DNA of 64,000 nucleotides from Rhizomys pruinosus (GCA_009823505.1 VZQC01005691.1:4161485-4225484), one strand, 5' to 3'; counted from the first letter of the stretch, positions 44,451 to 56,556 are shown. Numbers and translations: made by a program. Notes: generated from the letters alone by a model not told the origin.

Positions 44451-45515
44451 ATCCCATCACCGACATGGAGCACCCAGCCCACAGGCGGAGTCCCATCACT
44501 GACATGGAGCACCCAGCCCACGGGTGGAGTCCCATCACTGACATGGAGCACCCAGCCCACAGGTGGAGTCCCATCACTGACATGGAGCACCCAGCCCACG
44601 GGTGGAGTCCCATCACTGACATGGAGCACCCAGCCCATGGGTGGAGTCCCATCACTGACATGGAGCACCCAGCCCACAGGTGAAGTCCCATCACCGACAT
44701 GGAGCACCCAGCCCACGAGTGGAGTCCCATCACCGACATGGAGCACCCAGCCCACAGGTGGAGTCTCATCACCGACATGGAGCACCCAGCCCACAGGTGG
44801 AGTCTCATCACCGACATGGAGCACCCAGCCCACAGGTGGAGTCTCATCACTTACATGAAGCACCCAACCCACAGGTGAAGTCCCATCACTGATATGGAGC
44901 ACCCAGCCCACAGGTGGAGTCCCATCACTGACATGGAGCACCCAGCCCACCGGTGGAGTCCCATCACTGACATGGAGCACCCAACCCACAGGTGAAGTCC
45001 CATCACTGACATGGAGCACCCAGCCCACAGGTGGAGTCCCATCACTGACATGGAGTACCCAGCCCAACGGATGGAGTCCCATCACTGACACGGAGCACCC
45101 AGCCCACAGGTGGAGTCCCATCACTGACATGGGGCACTCAGCTCATGGGTGGAGTCCCATCACTGACATGGAGCACCCAGCCCACAGGTGGAGTCCCATC
45201 ACTGACATGGAGCACCCATCCCACGGGTGGAGTCCCATCACTGACATAGGGCACCCAGCCCACGGGTGGAGTCCCATCACTGACATGGATCACCCAGCCC
45301 ACGGGTGGAGTCCCATCACTGACATGGAGCACCCAGCCCACAGGTGGAGTCCCATCACCGACATGGAGCACCCAGCCCACGGGTGGAATCCCATCACCGA
45401 CATGGAGCACCCAGCCCACGGGTGGAGTTCCATCACTGACATGGAGCACTCAGCCCGCGTGGAGTCCCATCACTGACATGGAGCACCCAGCTCGCCCGGA
45501 GTCCCATCACTGACA
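44451..45515 (+). repeat. 39-bp minisatellite, about 27 copies
   Basis: The unit is cccatcactgacatggagca plus cccagcccacaggtggagt (39 bp). Variants are caccgacatgg, cacgggtgg and caggtgaag; a few units are indel-bearing (45,060-45,067; 45,455-45,515). Because 39 is a multiple of three, all six frames stay open for hundreds of codons; these are not genes. Variant units are scattered through the array, as expected of repeated unequal exchange or conversion. Confidence 0.98.
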
Positions 45516-46179
45516 TCCACTTCTCCCCTCCCCTTCCTTCCTTCTTTCCTCCTCTGGCCTTCCATCTCTCCACAGAGAACCTGACCACAGGCTCTTCCAG
45601 CTCTCTTCCTCAGCCTCGACTCTGGAAATTCTGTGTCACACAGAAATTTTTCAGAGCCATGAAGTGACCACAGAGTGTCATCCCAAAAGAAAAAATATAT
45701 CTGCACACCTTCCTGTGGAAAAACCACCTCACTGCAGACTCTGCTGGGGGAGTGGGCACACTCACACCAGGGACTACACCACCGTCTGTACATATGTTCC
45801 TATTTTTAAATCAAAGATATGTGCTACCTTTATCTGCATCGTATTTTATCCTTCACTTGGAGGAATTAGCAATAGCTTCTAAAACATAAGACAAGTAAGA
45901 TTTAGAAAAAAGAAATAAAGACAATGTTTTTCAGGGTCAGCTATTTTTCTCATTTTAGAACGCACACTACTGTACATGTGGTGGTACTTACTTAATGCTT
46001 CTAATTAAGTGAAATGCTTTTGCTAATTCTGAATCTTCATTTACTGTAATTGTGGACCTAAACACTCCCAGTAGGATTCCTTCGAAGATGGTTTTAAATT
46101 CACTGTGATCGCACACATGGTGGTTACAGCCCTTTGAATTCCTCAGCCACATGGGCATATACACAGGCTGTTGAGTGTA
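45516..46179. other. Unique sequence with an initial TC-rich patch
   Basis: A CT-rich patch at about 45,518-45,560 follows the minisatellite. Nothing else was recognised. Confidence 0.45.
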
Positions 46180-46224
46180 TCTCTCTCTCTCTCTCTCTCT
46201 GCTCTCTCTCTCTCTCTCTCTCTC
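46180..46224 (+). repeat. (TC)n microsatellite, interrupted
   Basis: A CT run broken once by a 'gc' at about 46,201. Confidence 0.95.
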
Positions 46225-47309
46225 CTGCTCCTCAGTACCTGACACATCAAACCAAGCCGTGCTGCATGTATGTAGGCTCACAGCCTGTAGAGTTCTACTA
46301 AGTCACTCTCTGTGCCCTTTTTATTGCTCATGAATCAGGGGAAGTGAGCTCTCTGGTCCATCAGGCAGGTGATCACTGTCAGTCACAAAGGCACCTTTAG
46401 AGGAGGTGCTTTGACTCTCCCCTCCCTGAGTTCTGTGTACCGGGGCTTTGCTGTTGAGACTTCAGATTCTAGGACTCTTCACACATGGAAAAGTCATCTC
46501 TCAAATCGTCTGACCTTACAGTTGTTTTCTTGAAGCTCAAGGTTCAGGAATTGAAAACACTAGAAGCAAGAAAAGGACTGGATGGTCTAGTACGAGCTCT
46601 GACAAATCCATCTGATACTGAAGGAATGTCCCTCTAGGGTGTAACAGATTGACAGGGACCTTTCCCAAAACAACAGCGACAGCTAGAAACACAAGAAACA
46701 GCATGGGCAGTGGCTTCCACAGCTGCAGAGTGGACAGCTTCCCAGAAAACAGTGTCTAGTGGCAACCCAAAGGCAGAAGGGAGTGGCAACAGTGTGGCAG
46801 TCCCTCAGGAGGACCCAAGTGCCACCCAGTCCAAGACAACAGATGCCAAAATAACCTAGCAGAACAATAGAGAGGGAAGTCTCCACAGCTACACACAAAA
46901 GAGCAAACAGGGTCATTTATAGCTGGCGATATTCTGCATGGTTTTTACTTCTTTCTGAGTCTGTCATGTGCACATTTTCTATAAGAAATGCACTAACTCT
47001 ATTTCATAAAATGATGATGAAAAGCAATATGCAACTCCAATTTTTTTAAAAAGAGTAATATTGAAAAAGAAATATAAACAATCAATGGAAAGGAAATCGA
47101 CCATTCAGAATCTGGTCTCATTGATACAAACCTTGGATTCATAAATTAATTAGTATTGCAAATCAATAAGAGATGGAGATGTGGCTCAATAATTATTTCC
47201 GATAAGATTCATTACCTACTGGGGAGAAAGACAACGCAGAACCCTCACATCACATCCTGCTACAAGATAGTGTCCACAAGTATAAAAGATTAAAGGTGGT
47301 GAAAAGTGA
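46225..47309. other. Unique sequence
   Basis: No gene was recognised. 'gatggagatgtggctcaata' at 47,172 may be a short SINE head relic. Confidence 0.4.
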
Positions 47310-47640
47310 GGGGTTTGGGTTGATGGCTCAGTGGGTAATGTGCCTTCTTTGTAAGTGTGAGGCTCTGAGTTCAAACCCCAGCACACTGCTGTAAAAGCTG
47401 GGCATGAGGCCACGTACCTGTCATGTCTGAGCTGGAGAGGCAGAGATGGGGATCCCCAGCTCACCACCCAGCCAGTCAACCAAATCGGTGAGCTCCAGCC
47501 TCAGTAAAAGCTCTTCTCTCAAAAAATAAGGTGGAGAAATAACCAAGGAAGACACACAACAGCAACCTCTAGCCTCTACAGCCATGTGCAAACACACAGA
47601 CACACACACACACATATGCACATGCACGTGCACACCATGT
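47310..47640 (+). mobile_element. B4 SINE, sense, full length with CA-rich tail
   Basis: An ID-like head 'tgatggctcagtgggtaatg', 'ttcaaaccccagcacactgc', a B1-like body 'gaggcagagatggggatccc' and 'ggtggagaaataaccaagga' are all typical of B4. The tail ends in CA/TG repeats. Confidence 0.92.
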
Positions 47641-49177
47641 GAAAATGCCATATTATACAAAAATGAAGCAAATATGTATGTGCATATAAATATGAAAGCA
47701 TGTTTTAAATACATGGATGATGTGGGCAAGATGACATGATGGAACTCCCCTGACACCCCTCTCCCCCCCTCACAGCTATTTTCAAGTTCAAACCTTGTAA
47801 GGAAGACCATGAATAAAGCATAAAGCTTGCAAACAAGGGGGGTACCCATTTTAGTCTATAGGTCAGCTAAAATGATTTCCTCTTTATATAACTTTATATA
47901 CTCTTTCACACTTTTAAAAGCTACTAACATAATTAAGATAAGACAATTCAATGCCAAAGTGGGGAAAAGACATTAACAGGCAGCCTGGTGAGAATCCCCA
48001 TTCAGAGGTAAAGACAGACATTTCAGCCCAGTGAGGAAGTGGCTGGGGCCTCAGTGCATCATCTCCATGTCTGGGAGAATGGGCAGAGATGTAAGCACAC
48101 TGGGGCACAGTGTTGACCAGGCTGTAGGTAAATGGACAAGGAACTTGGAACCCAGAGCAGGGGACTAGATTATCAGAATTTCCAGGACTACTTGAGGTCA
48201 TGTGTGCAAACTCTGTGAGCTGATTTCCCTGACCTCAGCCTCACACAGCAGAGCTGTAGGCATGGAATCTTACAATGAACCTGCAGTAGTAAAAGCCAGA
48301 ACCAGTTCTATGCCAGCAGAGGACTGATGGCATCAACTGAAACATGTCTAGCAGCAGAATGTCATGCAGCTGTTCACGTGAAGTTCCTGTGAATGTTTGC
48401 AAAAGTTCTGTTATTGTATTACATGAATCTAGATTTTGTAAAAAGAAAATATATATATAGAAGCTAAGCAAATAAAATGCTTTAATGTTGGGGTATTTCT
48501 TAATGATGGGATCATGTACATATTTCTTTCTAACTCTTTTCCTCAGTCCTTAGATGTGGAAGACAGTGACCACTATGCGCTGTGTTTTTCCATGAAAGCA
48601 TGCACACAGAGAAGCAGCTCCCAGGTGACCAAGTAGCTTGCTGCGCCAGCCAGCTTTGTGCCACTCAAGTTCCTGGGCATACCAGGGTCATGGAAATAAC
48701 CTGTGGTTCAGAAAGTCTCTGTGATTGAAGGGGAAATGCAATGCAGGAAGGTCAAGGCATCTCCGCCAGGTTCATAAGTGTCTGAAGTAAGAACCAGCTC
48801 CCTCCAAGGAAGATAGCTCAGAAAATGGAAGAACACAGACCACAGTAAGCCCTGCAGAGTGGCACAGAGTGTAACAGAGATGGGCAGTGCAGGAAAGATG
48901 GAACAGAGTAATAAGAGTCCCCACTCTCGTGGGAAGGCTGAGTTCTGAGTGTCATGTTGGGGGAAGGAGCTACAGCATGACCTTGATGTGCTACAGTGAC
49001 CAGAGAGAGCCATGGTATTGGGCCCGATGTCCTGCAATACACTTAGCTGTGATTGTGCATATGTGTGTGCATGTTATTTTCTGTGCATGCACATACAGAG
49101 GACAGAGAGTAGCTAGGCAGTCCCGTAGTCAAGTGCTAACCACCACAATTTTTAAAATTAAATGTTGTAAAGTTTTT
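47641..49177. other. Unique sequence
   Basis: No repeat family or gene was recognised. Short AT runs are present near 48,450. Confidence 0.45.
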
Positions 49178-49398
49178 GAATTATTTATTGATTTTATGTA
49201 TGTCAGTATTTTGCCCATACGTATGTAAGTACACCCAGGTGTGCAATGCCAGAAGAGGCCAAAAGAGGGCATCAGGTCCCCTGGAACTAGAGTTACATCA
49301 GTCCATTGTCAGGCTCAGTGGCGGTGCTGGCAACCAAACACAGGTTTTTCACAAGAGCAGCCAGTGCTCTTAACTGCTGAGCCATCTCTATGGCTCAT
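49178..49398 (-). mobile_element. B2 SINE, antisense
   Basis: 'gtattttgcccatacgtatg', 'cctggaactagagttacatc' and 'ctgagccatctctatggctc' are antisense B2 landmarks with moderate divergence. Confidence 0.9.
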
Positions 49399-49423
49399 CC
49401 ACCATGATGCTTTTCAACAAAGT

Positions 49424-49668
49424 CTCTCAGTTTTCTAGGGTTCACCACTTTGCCCAGGATGGCTGGCCGCTGAGCCTCAGGGATCCACAGATCTCTGACA
49501 CTGTAGAGATTGGATTAGAGATTGGATTAGAGACAAGCACATTCCATCATACCAGCTTTTTTAAAACAAAACAAAACAAACAACAAAAAAAGCCTGTAAT
49601 ATTCCTGGTTTCAAACTAAGAACTTCATGCTTGCAAGGCAAAATACCAGCAGCCATTTCCCTTACTAC
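49424..49668 (-). mobile_element. B4-like SINE, antisense, old
   Basis: A B1-like antisense part ('ttgcccaggatggctggccg', 'tcagggatccacagatctct') is followed by 'ccatcataccagctttttt', an AAAAC-rich linker and an ID-like antisense part ('aacttcatgcttgcaaggca'). A 13-bp 'agattggattaga' duplication lies at 49,506-49,531. Confidence 0.6.
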
Positions 49669-50539
49669 TAGCTGCGATTTTAGTCATGGACTAGCTTTGA
49701 TGTATTTACTCCCATGTCAACTCAAGTCATAGGCAGTTTCCTCCACCTCCATGTGGTAGAGGGAACAGGAATACCATTATCCACCAATGGTAACCACATA
49801 ACACCTGCCATGACTGTGTGTCCATTCTGCATTAGTAGCTATTCCAAGGGTGATTCATATTGGACTGTTCTTCCATGCAGAATGACCTTACCAGGTAAGC
49901 ATGTCGCTTCTCTTACCTTTAGTTAAAGACATTGAATTTGGGTCATTTGGACTGAAGATGGATCCAGGGTTGATGCTATAAAATAGAATTCCTCTCTACC
50001 TCTCTTTTTGACAATGATCTCAAGAATATGAGCCCGTGAGTTGAACCTTCTGTTGACCACACAGAACCCCATCCATCCCCATCCACATTCCCCAAGCCCT
50101 AGTGGTGGCATCTCCCATTCTTCTTTGGATGGGCCTGTTCTTGTTGCATGTGGACCAGGTACCAGGTGGAATATAAAAGGACTTAGAGACGTCTGGGAAG
50201 ATCTGCTAAACAGATTTGCCTGACTGATATGTCTATGGGTGAAAAGATGAAATGGTGGAATTATGAAGGCCTAAGCTTTGCAAAGGAATGGATCTGTTCT
50301 CTGGCCCTCCAGCTATGGTTGGAGTTTTTATTCATCAGTGACTTTAGCTCTTTATTTGTGATTATGTTGCAGAGAATTTCTTCTAGATTGTCATTTGTCT
50401 GTGACCCATCTCCCCTAAAAACAAACACAAGCCTACAGGCATTTCGTCTCACACAAATGGTTTATTCCTATTGTTTTAAGTGTCTTTAATTTTAGTGAAA
50501 TGTGTGAGTATATCTGTTTATTGCATTTTCATTTGCATC
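49669..50539. other. Unique sequence
   Basis: No feature was recognised with confidence; the last 200 bp may already be old LINE. Confidence 0.4.
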
Positions 50540-51081
50540 TATACGGTGATGCATAGTTAGGAGATCTTTCCTAATACTTAAGCCAGAAAGGAAATCACTC
50601 ATGTTTTCTTCTATTGATTTTTTTGATGTTATTTTTATATTTAAACCTCTGATCTGCTTCAGTTTACTCTTGTGTATAGTGCAGAGATGTAAACATAAAC
50701 TTACGTCTTGTGAATAGCTTTGAGAATGGCCAAGAGATATTTGTTAAAGAGAAGTAAACTCAAACAAGGCCTACTTCCATTATTGGAGAAAGCATTTTAT
50801 TGCACACCAATTTTAGTATGAGGCTAGGCTAGTTTCTGGCTTTTCTGCTCTGCCCTACTGTCTGGGATACTGTCCAGAACCAACCACCTCTGCCCACCAT
50901 GGTGGCATTGAAGGTGCCAGCATCTCACAGGAATGTTGTCTCTTCTAGCTTTTCTTTTTAAATCTTCATATCTCTTCCTTTTATGTTTATCTCTTCAAAT
51001 AAATATCTCTATCAGTTGTGAAAAATCCCAAAGAAAATACAACAGCACCTGTTTTTTTTGTTGTTGTTGTTGTTTTTTAAA

Positions 51082-51183
51082 TCGGATCTCACTTTGTAGC
51101 CCAGGTTGGCCTCAAACATCCTGCGATCTTTCTGCCCACCTTGGCAGCCTGAATGCTGGGGTTAAAGGTTTACTTCACCAGGC
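51082..51183 (-). mobile_element. B1 SINE, antisense, old
   Basis: A T/GTT-rich tract is followed by 'ctcactttgtagcccaggtt', 'ggcctcaaacatcctgcgat' and 'ttcaccaggccc'. Confidence 0.8.
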
Positions 51184-51401
51184 CCACCTCCCTTCTGCTG
51201 CCTTGGTAAATGCAGTTTCTCTGTCATTGTTCTCATTTTATGTTATTTGTGTGTATGAAAGGTATTGATTTTTGTTTACATATCATTCTCCAATTTATTG
51301 AATTTGATTACTATTTTAGTTAGTCTTCCAGGGTTTCCAAATATATACCAGTGTCTGTAAATACACATCATTTTCCTATTTTCCTTCAACTGTTTTTTTT
51401 C

Positions 51402-51536
51402 TTTGAGACAGAGTCTACCTGTAGTTCCAGTTGCCCTGGAACTATGTAGACCAGGCTGACTTCAATTGCATAAAGATCCACCTGCTTCTGCCTCTGCCTC
51501 CGGCGTGCTAAGATTAAAGACATGAAGCACACACTC
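51402..51536 (-). mobile_element. B1 SINE, antisense
   Basis: 'ctttgagacagagtctacct', 'ctatgtagaccaggctgact' and 'gcctctgcctccggcgtgct' are clear antisense B1 landmarks. Confidence 0.9.
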
Positions 51537-52888
51537 AACCCCCCTCAATCCTTACTTGTTGAACTGGTTCTTCTCCTTAGATCCTGCTGTTTCCAGTCAC
51601 TTCTTTGGGATTCCACACAGTAGAAGTGACGGTGATTCCATATTTCTCGATCTTCAATGGTGTTCCTGGTATTTTCATTTGAGTAGACTTCGGGGCTGTC
51701 AAGGAAGGTCAATCAGGTCTTATTTCTCTGTGTGTTTTACTGAATCAGGAATAGGTATAAATTTGATAAAAAGCATTTCGGCATCTAAAATGAAAGCCAT
51801 GATGTTTTTTTCTGGTTAGCTCCATTAATAAGCTGACGTAGACACAAGCAGTTTTGGTACTGACCCTGTCACATTGCAGAAAGAAATCCCACTTAGCACA
51901 TAGTGTGTCTCACCTTCATTAGACATCATTTTCTATCTATCGTTATAAAAATATTTGGGAAACTTTTCTTTTGTGCTCATATCAGTGGTCAGTTTGTATG
52001 ACATCATGTTAGCTACTCCTAAGAAGTTTAGAATAATTGTAGTGTAGAACATTGTAGAGCAGTGTAAATTTTCCCCCATTTCTCCCACAGAAATTGCTCT
52101 AGTTTTATGCCACCAACAATTAATTTTAAGAATCAATGTCCTTCTAGATAATTATCAATTTCGTCTCGTATTTTGTGTTTACTTGCAGCAAGATTGATTT
52201 TTTCTAGAATCTCATATTTTCCAACTCATTTTTGCTTCTGTGTTTCTTTTATCATTTTTTACATGAGTTAACGAGTCATGTGATTTCTCATTTTAGAGAT
52301 TTAGCTTTACTAAATAAACCTTTCCATTCTCTCTCATTCATTTCTCCTGTGTTTTTCATTTTTCTTTCATATTCTTTCCTTTGACTTTTTTCCATTTCCC
52401 CAGCTTGTCGAGTTGCAAATCCAGTTAATTCATTCAGATTTTTTCAGTGACATGGGCCTGTGCTCAAGGCTGTGACCCTCCGCACAATCACTACTGAGAA
52501 TAAATGTTTTGGGTTCTCTGTTCTCAGTGTATCATGGGTTTTCATGCATGTGTGACTTGCATTTCTTCTCTTACTCAAGAATTATGTTTAGTTTTTTTTC
52601 AAAGAAGATTCCTCATGAGACCATTTTTTAATTTTGATATAACTACATATTTACTGCATTCTTCAAGCATTTTCTGGACCATTCCTTGGCATAACCCCAT
52701 GATGCTTCCTGACTAACATCATTTTTATTCACATGTTCTGTCTAGAAGAACTGTTAGGATTTCCTCTTTGTGTCATTCTTCTCATTTGTTTCTTACAAAG
52801 CTAATTGCTATGTTATTTAGTATATACTTCTTCATATTTCGGTATCTTCATTTAGAATCATAACTTTCAGCATTAAATGGAATCCTTG

Positions 52889-53090
52889 GGCTGAGGAGAT
52901 GGCTCAGCAGGTAAAGAGAGTGCCACATAAGTGTAAAGATGGAAGTTCAAACCCTCAGATTCCAAGTAAAGCTGGTCATAGCTGTAACCCCAGTGCGCCC
53001 ATGTGAGATGGGTGTTAGAGACAAAAGAATCCACTGGAACTCAAGGGCTCATCCCCAGCTGGGTGGTGTTGGATCCGGTGATTCAGTAGC
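52889..53090 (+). mobile_element. B4 SINE, sense, partial
   Basis: 'ggctgaggagatggctcagc', 'agttcaaaccctcagattcc' and 'gctggtcatagctgtaaccc' followed by 'ggaactcaagggctcatccc' match the B4 order. The 3' end is missing. Confidence 0.7.
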
Positions 53091-53210
53091 TGGTCCCCCT
53101 TTCCTCTGCTGTATTGTGTGTCTGTCTTTTCTGATATGCTTGGGGTTTAAGCAGGTACCATTGGCATCTGGCATCTTGGATGCCTTAACACTCCTGAAGA
53201 TAAGTTTCTG

Positions 53211-53212
53211 AA

Positions 53213-53263
<51 letters not shown>
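53211..53263 (+). repeat. poly(A)-(AT)n microsatellite
   Basis: Ten A residues followed by a perfect AT run of about 21 units. Confidence 0.97.
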
Positions 53264-53264
<1 letters not shown>

Positions 53265-54164
53265 TTTAAGACTTTGGTTATACTCCCGGTTGAGGAAATG
53301 GATCTCCAAGAAGGACAATTCTTTAAGAAAGGTCATCTTACAAGGCATCATGCTCACTAGTACTGAATACTGGTGATCTCAGGAGAATTCCTGACTTACC
53401 AGAGCAAGAACAATATGTTTTATGACAGGAATGCACAGTAATCTATGAGTTATACATGGTTTTGTCTTCTCATTTGAACAAGGTCTCCAGACACCCAAGT
53501 AGCCCCACAGATGACATGAAGCCAGTGTTTCTGTTGGGCATCTCCTCGTGAATTTACTCGTACATGTGTTCTGTTGTATTAACAGTTTATTTTGAGGTAT
53601 GAATGTAAATACATGTATTTGTAATTTATATCTCTTGAAAATGCAGACATACGAAATTTTGTACCTTGCTTATGCTCACAAATGAAAGAAGATCTGAACC
53701 AACAGGACAATATAATTCAGTTTTCCAGAGTGCCAAACCAAGGTGCCTCTAAGAAAGTAAAGCAGTGTTACTGATAATTAAGATGGGACTGTGGGTCTCT
53801 TACCTAGTGTCCTAGCCTCATCCCCTATAAGTGTGCCCTCCTTTGTCACCATTCTTGTCATGTGACACATGGTCAACTATTCCCAATGTCTATTGCCCCT
53901 CCCTTCTTCTCTGTTCATGCCTCTCTAGGCTCAGTTTGTTCAAGGCTTGCAACACTTAGCTTTTATTGTACACTTCTGTGGTGCCTACCACATTGTTATA
54001 AGGAATTAGTAGCCAGAACCTCGCCTCCATTCCAGATCATCACACAGAGAAGACGAAATTCTGTCTGCTTTTCTCTTTACTGTCCTTTTCAACTAAGACA
54101 CAGTAACTACTGGGCTAACAGTCACAGAGGAAGAGAATGAACTGATGCTCCCACCAGCTATTGG
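53264..54164. other. Unique sequence
   Basis: No feature was recognised. Confidence 0.45.
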
Positions 54165-54290
54165 GAAATCGACTTTGGAAAATCATTTATTCTCTCACAG
54201 CTTCTGTTCTCCATCTGTAATAGGAAAGCAAAAATGCATAATGTTCATAATTGGTTTCTTAATTAGGTAAAATAAGACAAAATGACTCAC
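54165..54290 (+). mobile_element. Probable MIR SINE relic
   Basis: 'gaaaatcatttattctctca' and 'cttctgttctccatctgtaa' followed by 'taggaaagcaaaaatgcata' resemble the MIR stretch 'cacttaacctctctgagcctcagtttcc...ctgtaaaatgg' in order. Weak. Confidence 0.45.
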
Positions 54291-54427
54291 AAGGCTGATG
54301 CGTAGACAAGATGTACTGCATATGATGGACCTGCTAGCTTGATTTTATAGTCAGGTCTTTCCTCCCTATCAGTGTTGGTTTGAGGAAGAAAGTACGCAGT
54401 GATGGATGTGTGTGCCAAACCTACTTA

Positions 54428-54880
54428 ATCAAATTTGAACAGAGTCCAGATTGGACACAGGGAATCCATACCAAGAAAGTAGAGCATATACGGTGTGGAC
54501 AACAGGAGTCCAAACTGTACAGTGTCCAGGTTCAACATGAGGAGTACACATCGTAAAAATAGAGTTTCCAGGTTAGACTCTGGGACTCCACACGGTACAA
54601 GCAGAGAATCCAGGATGGGCATGGGGAATTCACAGCATGCAGACAATGTCCATGTGAGACATGGGGAGCCAAACTGTGCAAAGTTCCCAGGCTCGACACT
54701 GGGAGTCCATACCATGTAAGCAGAGCATCCAGGTTGGACGCTAGGAGTCTACACTGGGAAAACAGTGTACATCCTGGACATGCAGAGTCCACAATATACA
54801 AACAAAGCTTCCAGGCTGGACACTGGGAGTCCACACAATGTAATCAGAACATCCAGGCTAGACCCAGTAGTCCACACAGC
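54428..54880 (+). repeat. Degenerate ~41-bp tandem repeat, about 11 units
   Basis: Units carry 'tccaggttggacactgggag' followed by 'tccacacYgtacaagcagag'. Cores lie near 54,447, 54,525, 54,568, 54,610, 54,649, 54,687, 54,730, 54,770, 54,812 and 54,852, spaced 38-43 bp. Divergence between units is much greater than in the 43-45 kb arrays, so it is an old array. Confidence 0.85.
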
Positions 54881-56060
54881 TTCCTAGCTCTGGCTCCTAC
54901 AAGCACAAGGTCCATGTACTTGCCACTGCTGGTCTGGCCTCTCTGTCTCCATGTCCACTGTGCCTCCTAACAGAGGCCGGGTTCACTGTCAGGGCCTCAG
55001 CCTCTTCTTGGACAGTCTGCTCTGCTCCTCTGCCCTACCCAGGGCTTCTCACGTGAGCTTTAAGCCCATAGGGCTGCTCCCTTCTCGTGCTGCAGCTTCC
55101 CCTACCCTTCGGGCAGTGTATGACCAGTTCTGGTGATGGATAGGCCTCTGCTCCATGGCTAGTGTTGATTCTCCAGAAGTATGGGGCATGATGGCTGCCC
55201 ACCGATAAGAGCCTGCAGATGCTTGATGCCTCAGTGTTCTTCCCGCTTTGGCTATGGAGATTATCCAGGCTACCGTTATTTTCTCTAAGAGCTCTAAGGG
55301 ATAACTTAGGGGACTGGACAAAGGTTGGGGTGCAGAGGACATAGACCTGTTTAGTTTTGAGCCTAAGCACTTGCCCTCCTGCCACTGGGCCATTCTGCTC
55401 TGGAAGTCTTAGATGGTCAAGCCTCAACCAAATGTCATTTTAAAACAGAGGAAAATTATTTCAGTCTTTAAAGTTCTTTTTTTTTTAATGTGTTCATTAG
55501 GAGAATTACTCTGCAGCTTTCTGTGGCTGCTATTGTTGAATATTCATAAGATTCTGTCTGCTTACTGGATAATTATATTACATTAATATGGTATGAATAA
55601 ATAAAGGCAGTAATTGCGCTTTTAGCCTGTTCTGTTTGACAATTTACAGTTTGCTTGTTTCAAGAATAAAAGGAAATTGCCACATTTGAAACAATATTAT
55701 TTCATTTCTAAATGAGAAAGAGCACTCCCTCTCTATGCAGACAGGTTAAAACAGAGTTGGTTCTCATCCTTCCTAGCTGAGAAAAGGATGCCATCACCAT
55801 ACCGCACTATTGCCTAATAAAAAGACATGAGTAGGTACATTGTTAAGACATCAAGGAAAGAGACACCTCCTTAGGAAAGCATTAGCTCCCTCCGAAGGTC
55901 TCAGGTTAATAGTGACATCACGGCCAACACAGAAGTCACATGTGGGCTGAGGGAGATGAGGCCACTGTCTGTTATCAAAGGCTCAGGGAAGATGATGCTC
56001 AGGACAACGAGATGGCCAGGGAAGCTTGTCCATTGTCTGAAGTGAGAGTGTTAACTATGT
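54881..56060. other. Unique sequence; candidate conserved block 55,440-55,720
   Basis: No gene was recognised. The block at 55,440-55,720 is AT-rich, non-repetitive and contains 'attcataagattctgtctgc', 'gcagtaattgcgcttttagc' and 'caagaataaaaggaaattgc'. The texture is that of deeply conserved noncoding DNA, untested. Confidence 0.35.
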
Positions 56061-56074
56061 TAAAGCATAAGATA

Positions 56075-56423
56075 GGGGCTGGAGAGATGGCCTAGCGGTT
56101 AAGAGCACCGACTGCTCTTGCAGAGGACCCGGGTTCAATCCCCAGCACCCACATGGTGGCTAAGAACTGTCTGTAGGGCTGGAGAGATGGCCTAGCGGTT
56201 AAGAGCGCCGACCGCTCTTACAGAGGACCCGGGTTCGATCCCCAGCACCCACATGGCGGCTGAGAACCGTCTGAAGCTCCAGTTCCAGGAGAACTCCAGT
56301 TCCAGGGGAATCCGAGACCCTCTTCTGACCTCCGCGGCATTGCACGTCACGGGTGCACAGACTTGCATGCAGACAGTACATTCATACACATACAAATAAA
56401 TAAAATAAAATTAAAAAAATAAA
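56075..56423 (+). mobile_element. Tandem B2 dimer: truncated B2 head followed by full B2
   Basis: The first B2 (56,075-56,175) stops after 'ggctaagaactgtctgta'; the second begins at once with 'gggctggagagatggcctag' (56,176) and runs to its A-rich tail, with the 17-bp internal duplication. The rest of the first B2 is not found after the second. A weak direct repeat aaagcataa flanks the pair (56,062-56,070 and 56,424-56,432). Confidence 0.93.
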
Positions 56424-56458
56424 AAAGCATAAAATATTAAAATATCTTGAATTTGTCA

Positions 56459-56556
56459 AGAATGGTGGCTTAAGACTAGAATTCCAGCACTGAATAAGCT
56501 GAGGTAGGAGGATCTCAAGCTCAAGGCCAGGCACAGTGAGATATTGCCTCATAAAA
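56459..56556 (+). mobile_element. B1 relic, sense
   Basis: 'aagaatggtggcttaagact', 'aattccagcactgaataagc', 'gaggatctcaagctcaaggc' and 'cagtgagatattgcctca' follow the B1 order with heavy divergence. A GGAA-rich tail follows. Confidence 0.65.

Larger units (their letters stand above)
50540..52860 (-). mobile_element. Ancient L1 (L1M/HAL1-like) fragments, antisense
   Basis: The T-rich strand bias and phrases like 'tgatctgcttcagtttactc', 'gtgtatagtgcagagatgta' and 'gaatcaggaataggtataaa' resemble old mammalian L1 read in antisense. Two B1s interrupt it. Conservation is low and the limits are approximate. Confidence 0.4.

Noticed and set aside
44221..45476. Long open frames (up to 240 codons) on both strands
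   Set aside because: They come from a 39-bp tandem unit, a multiple of three, so every stop-free frame stays open. The peptide is a pure 13-residue repeat on both strands.
46748..46765. Second CTCF-like site ('agtgtctagtggcaac')
   Set aside because: Four positions of the GCCM part of the core mismatch, so it is not credible beside the 36.0-kb site.
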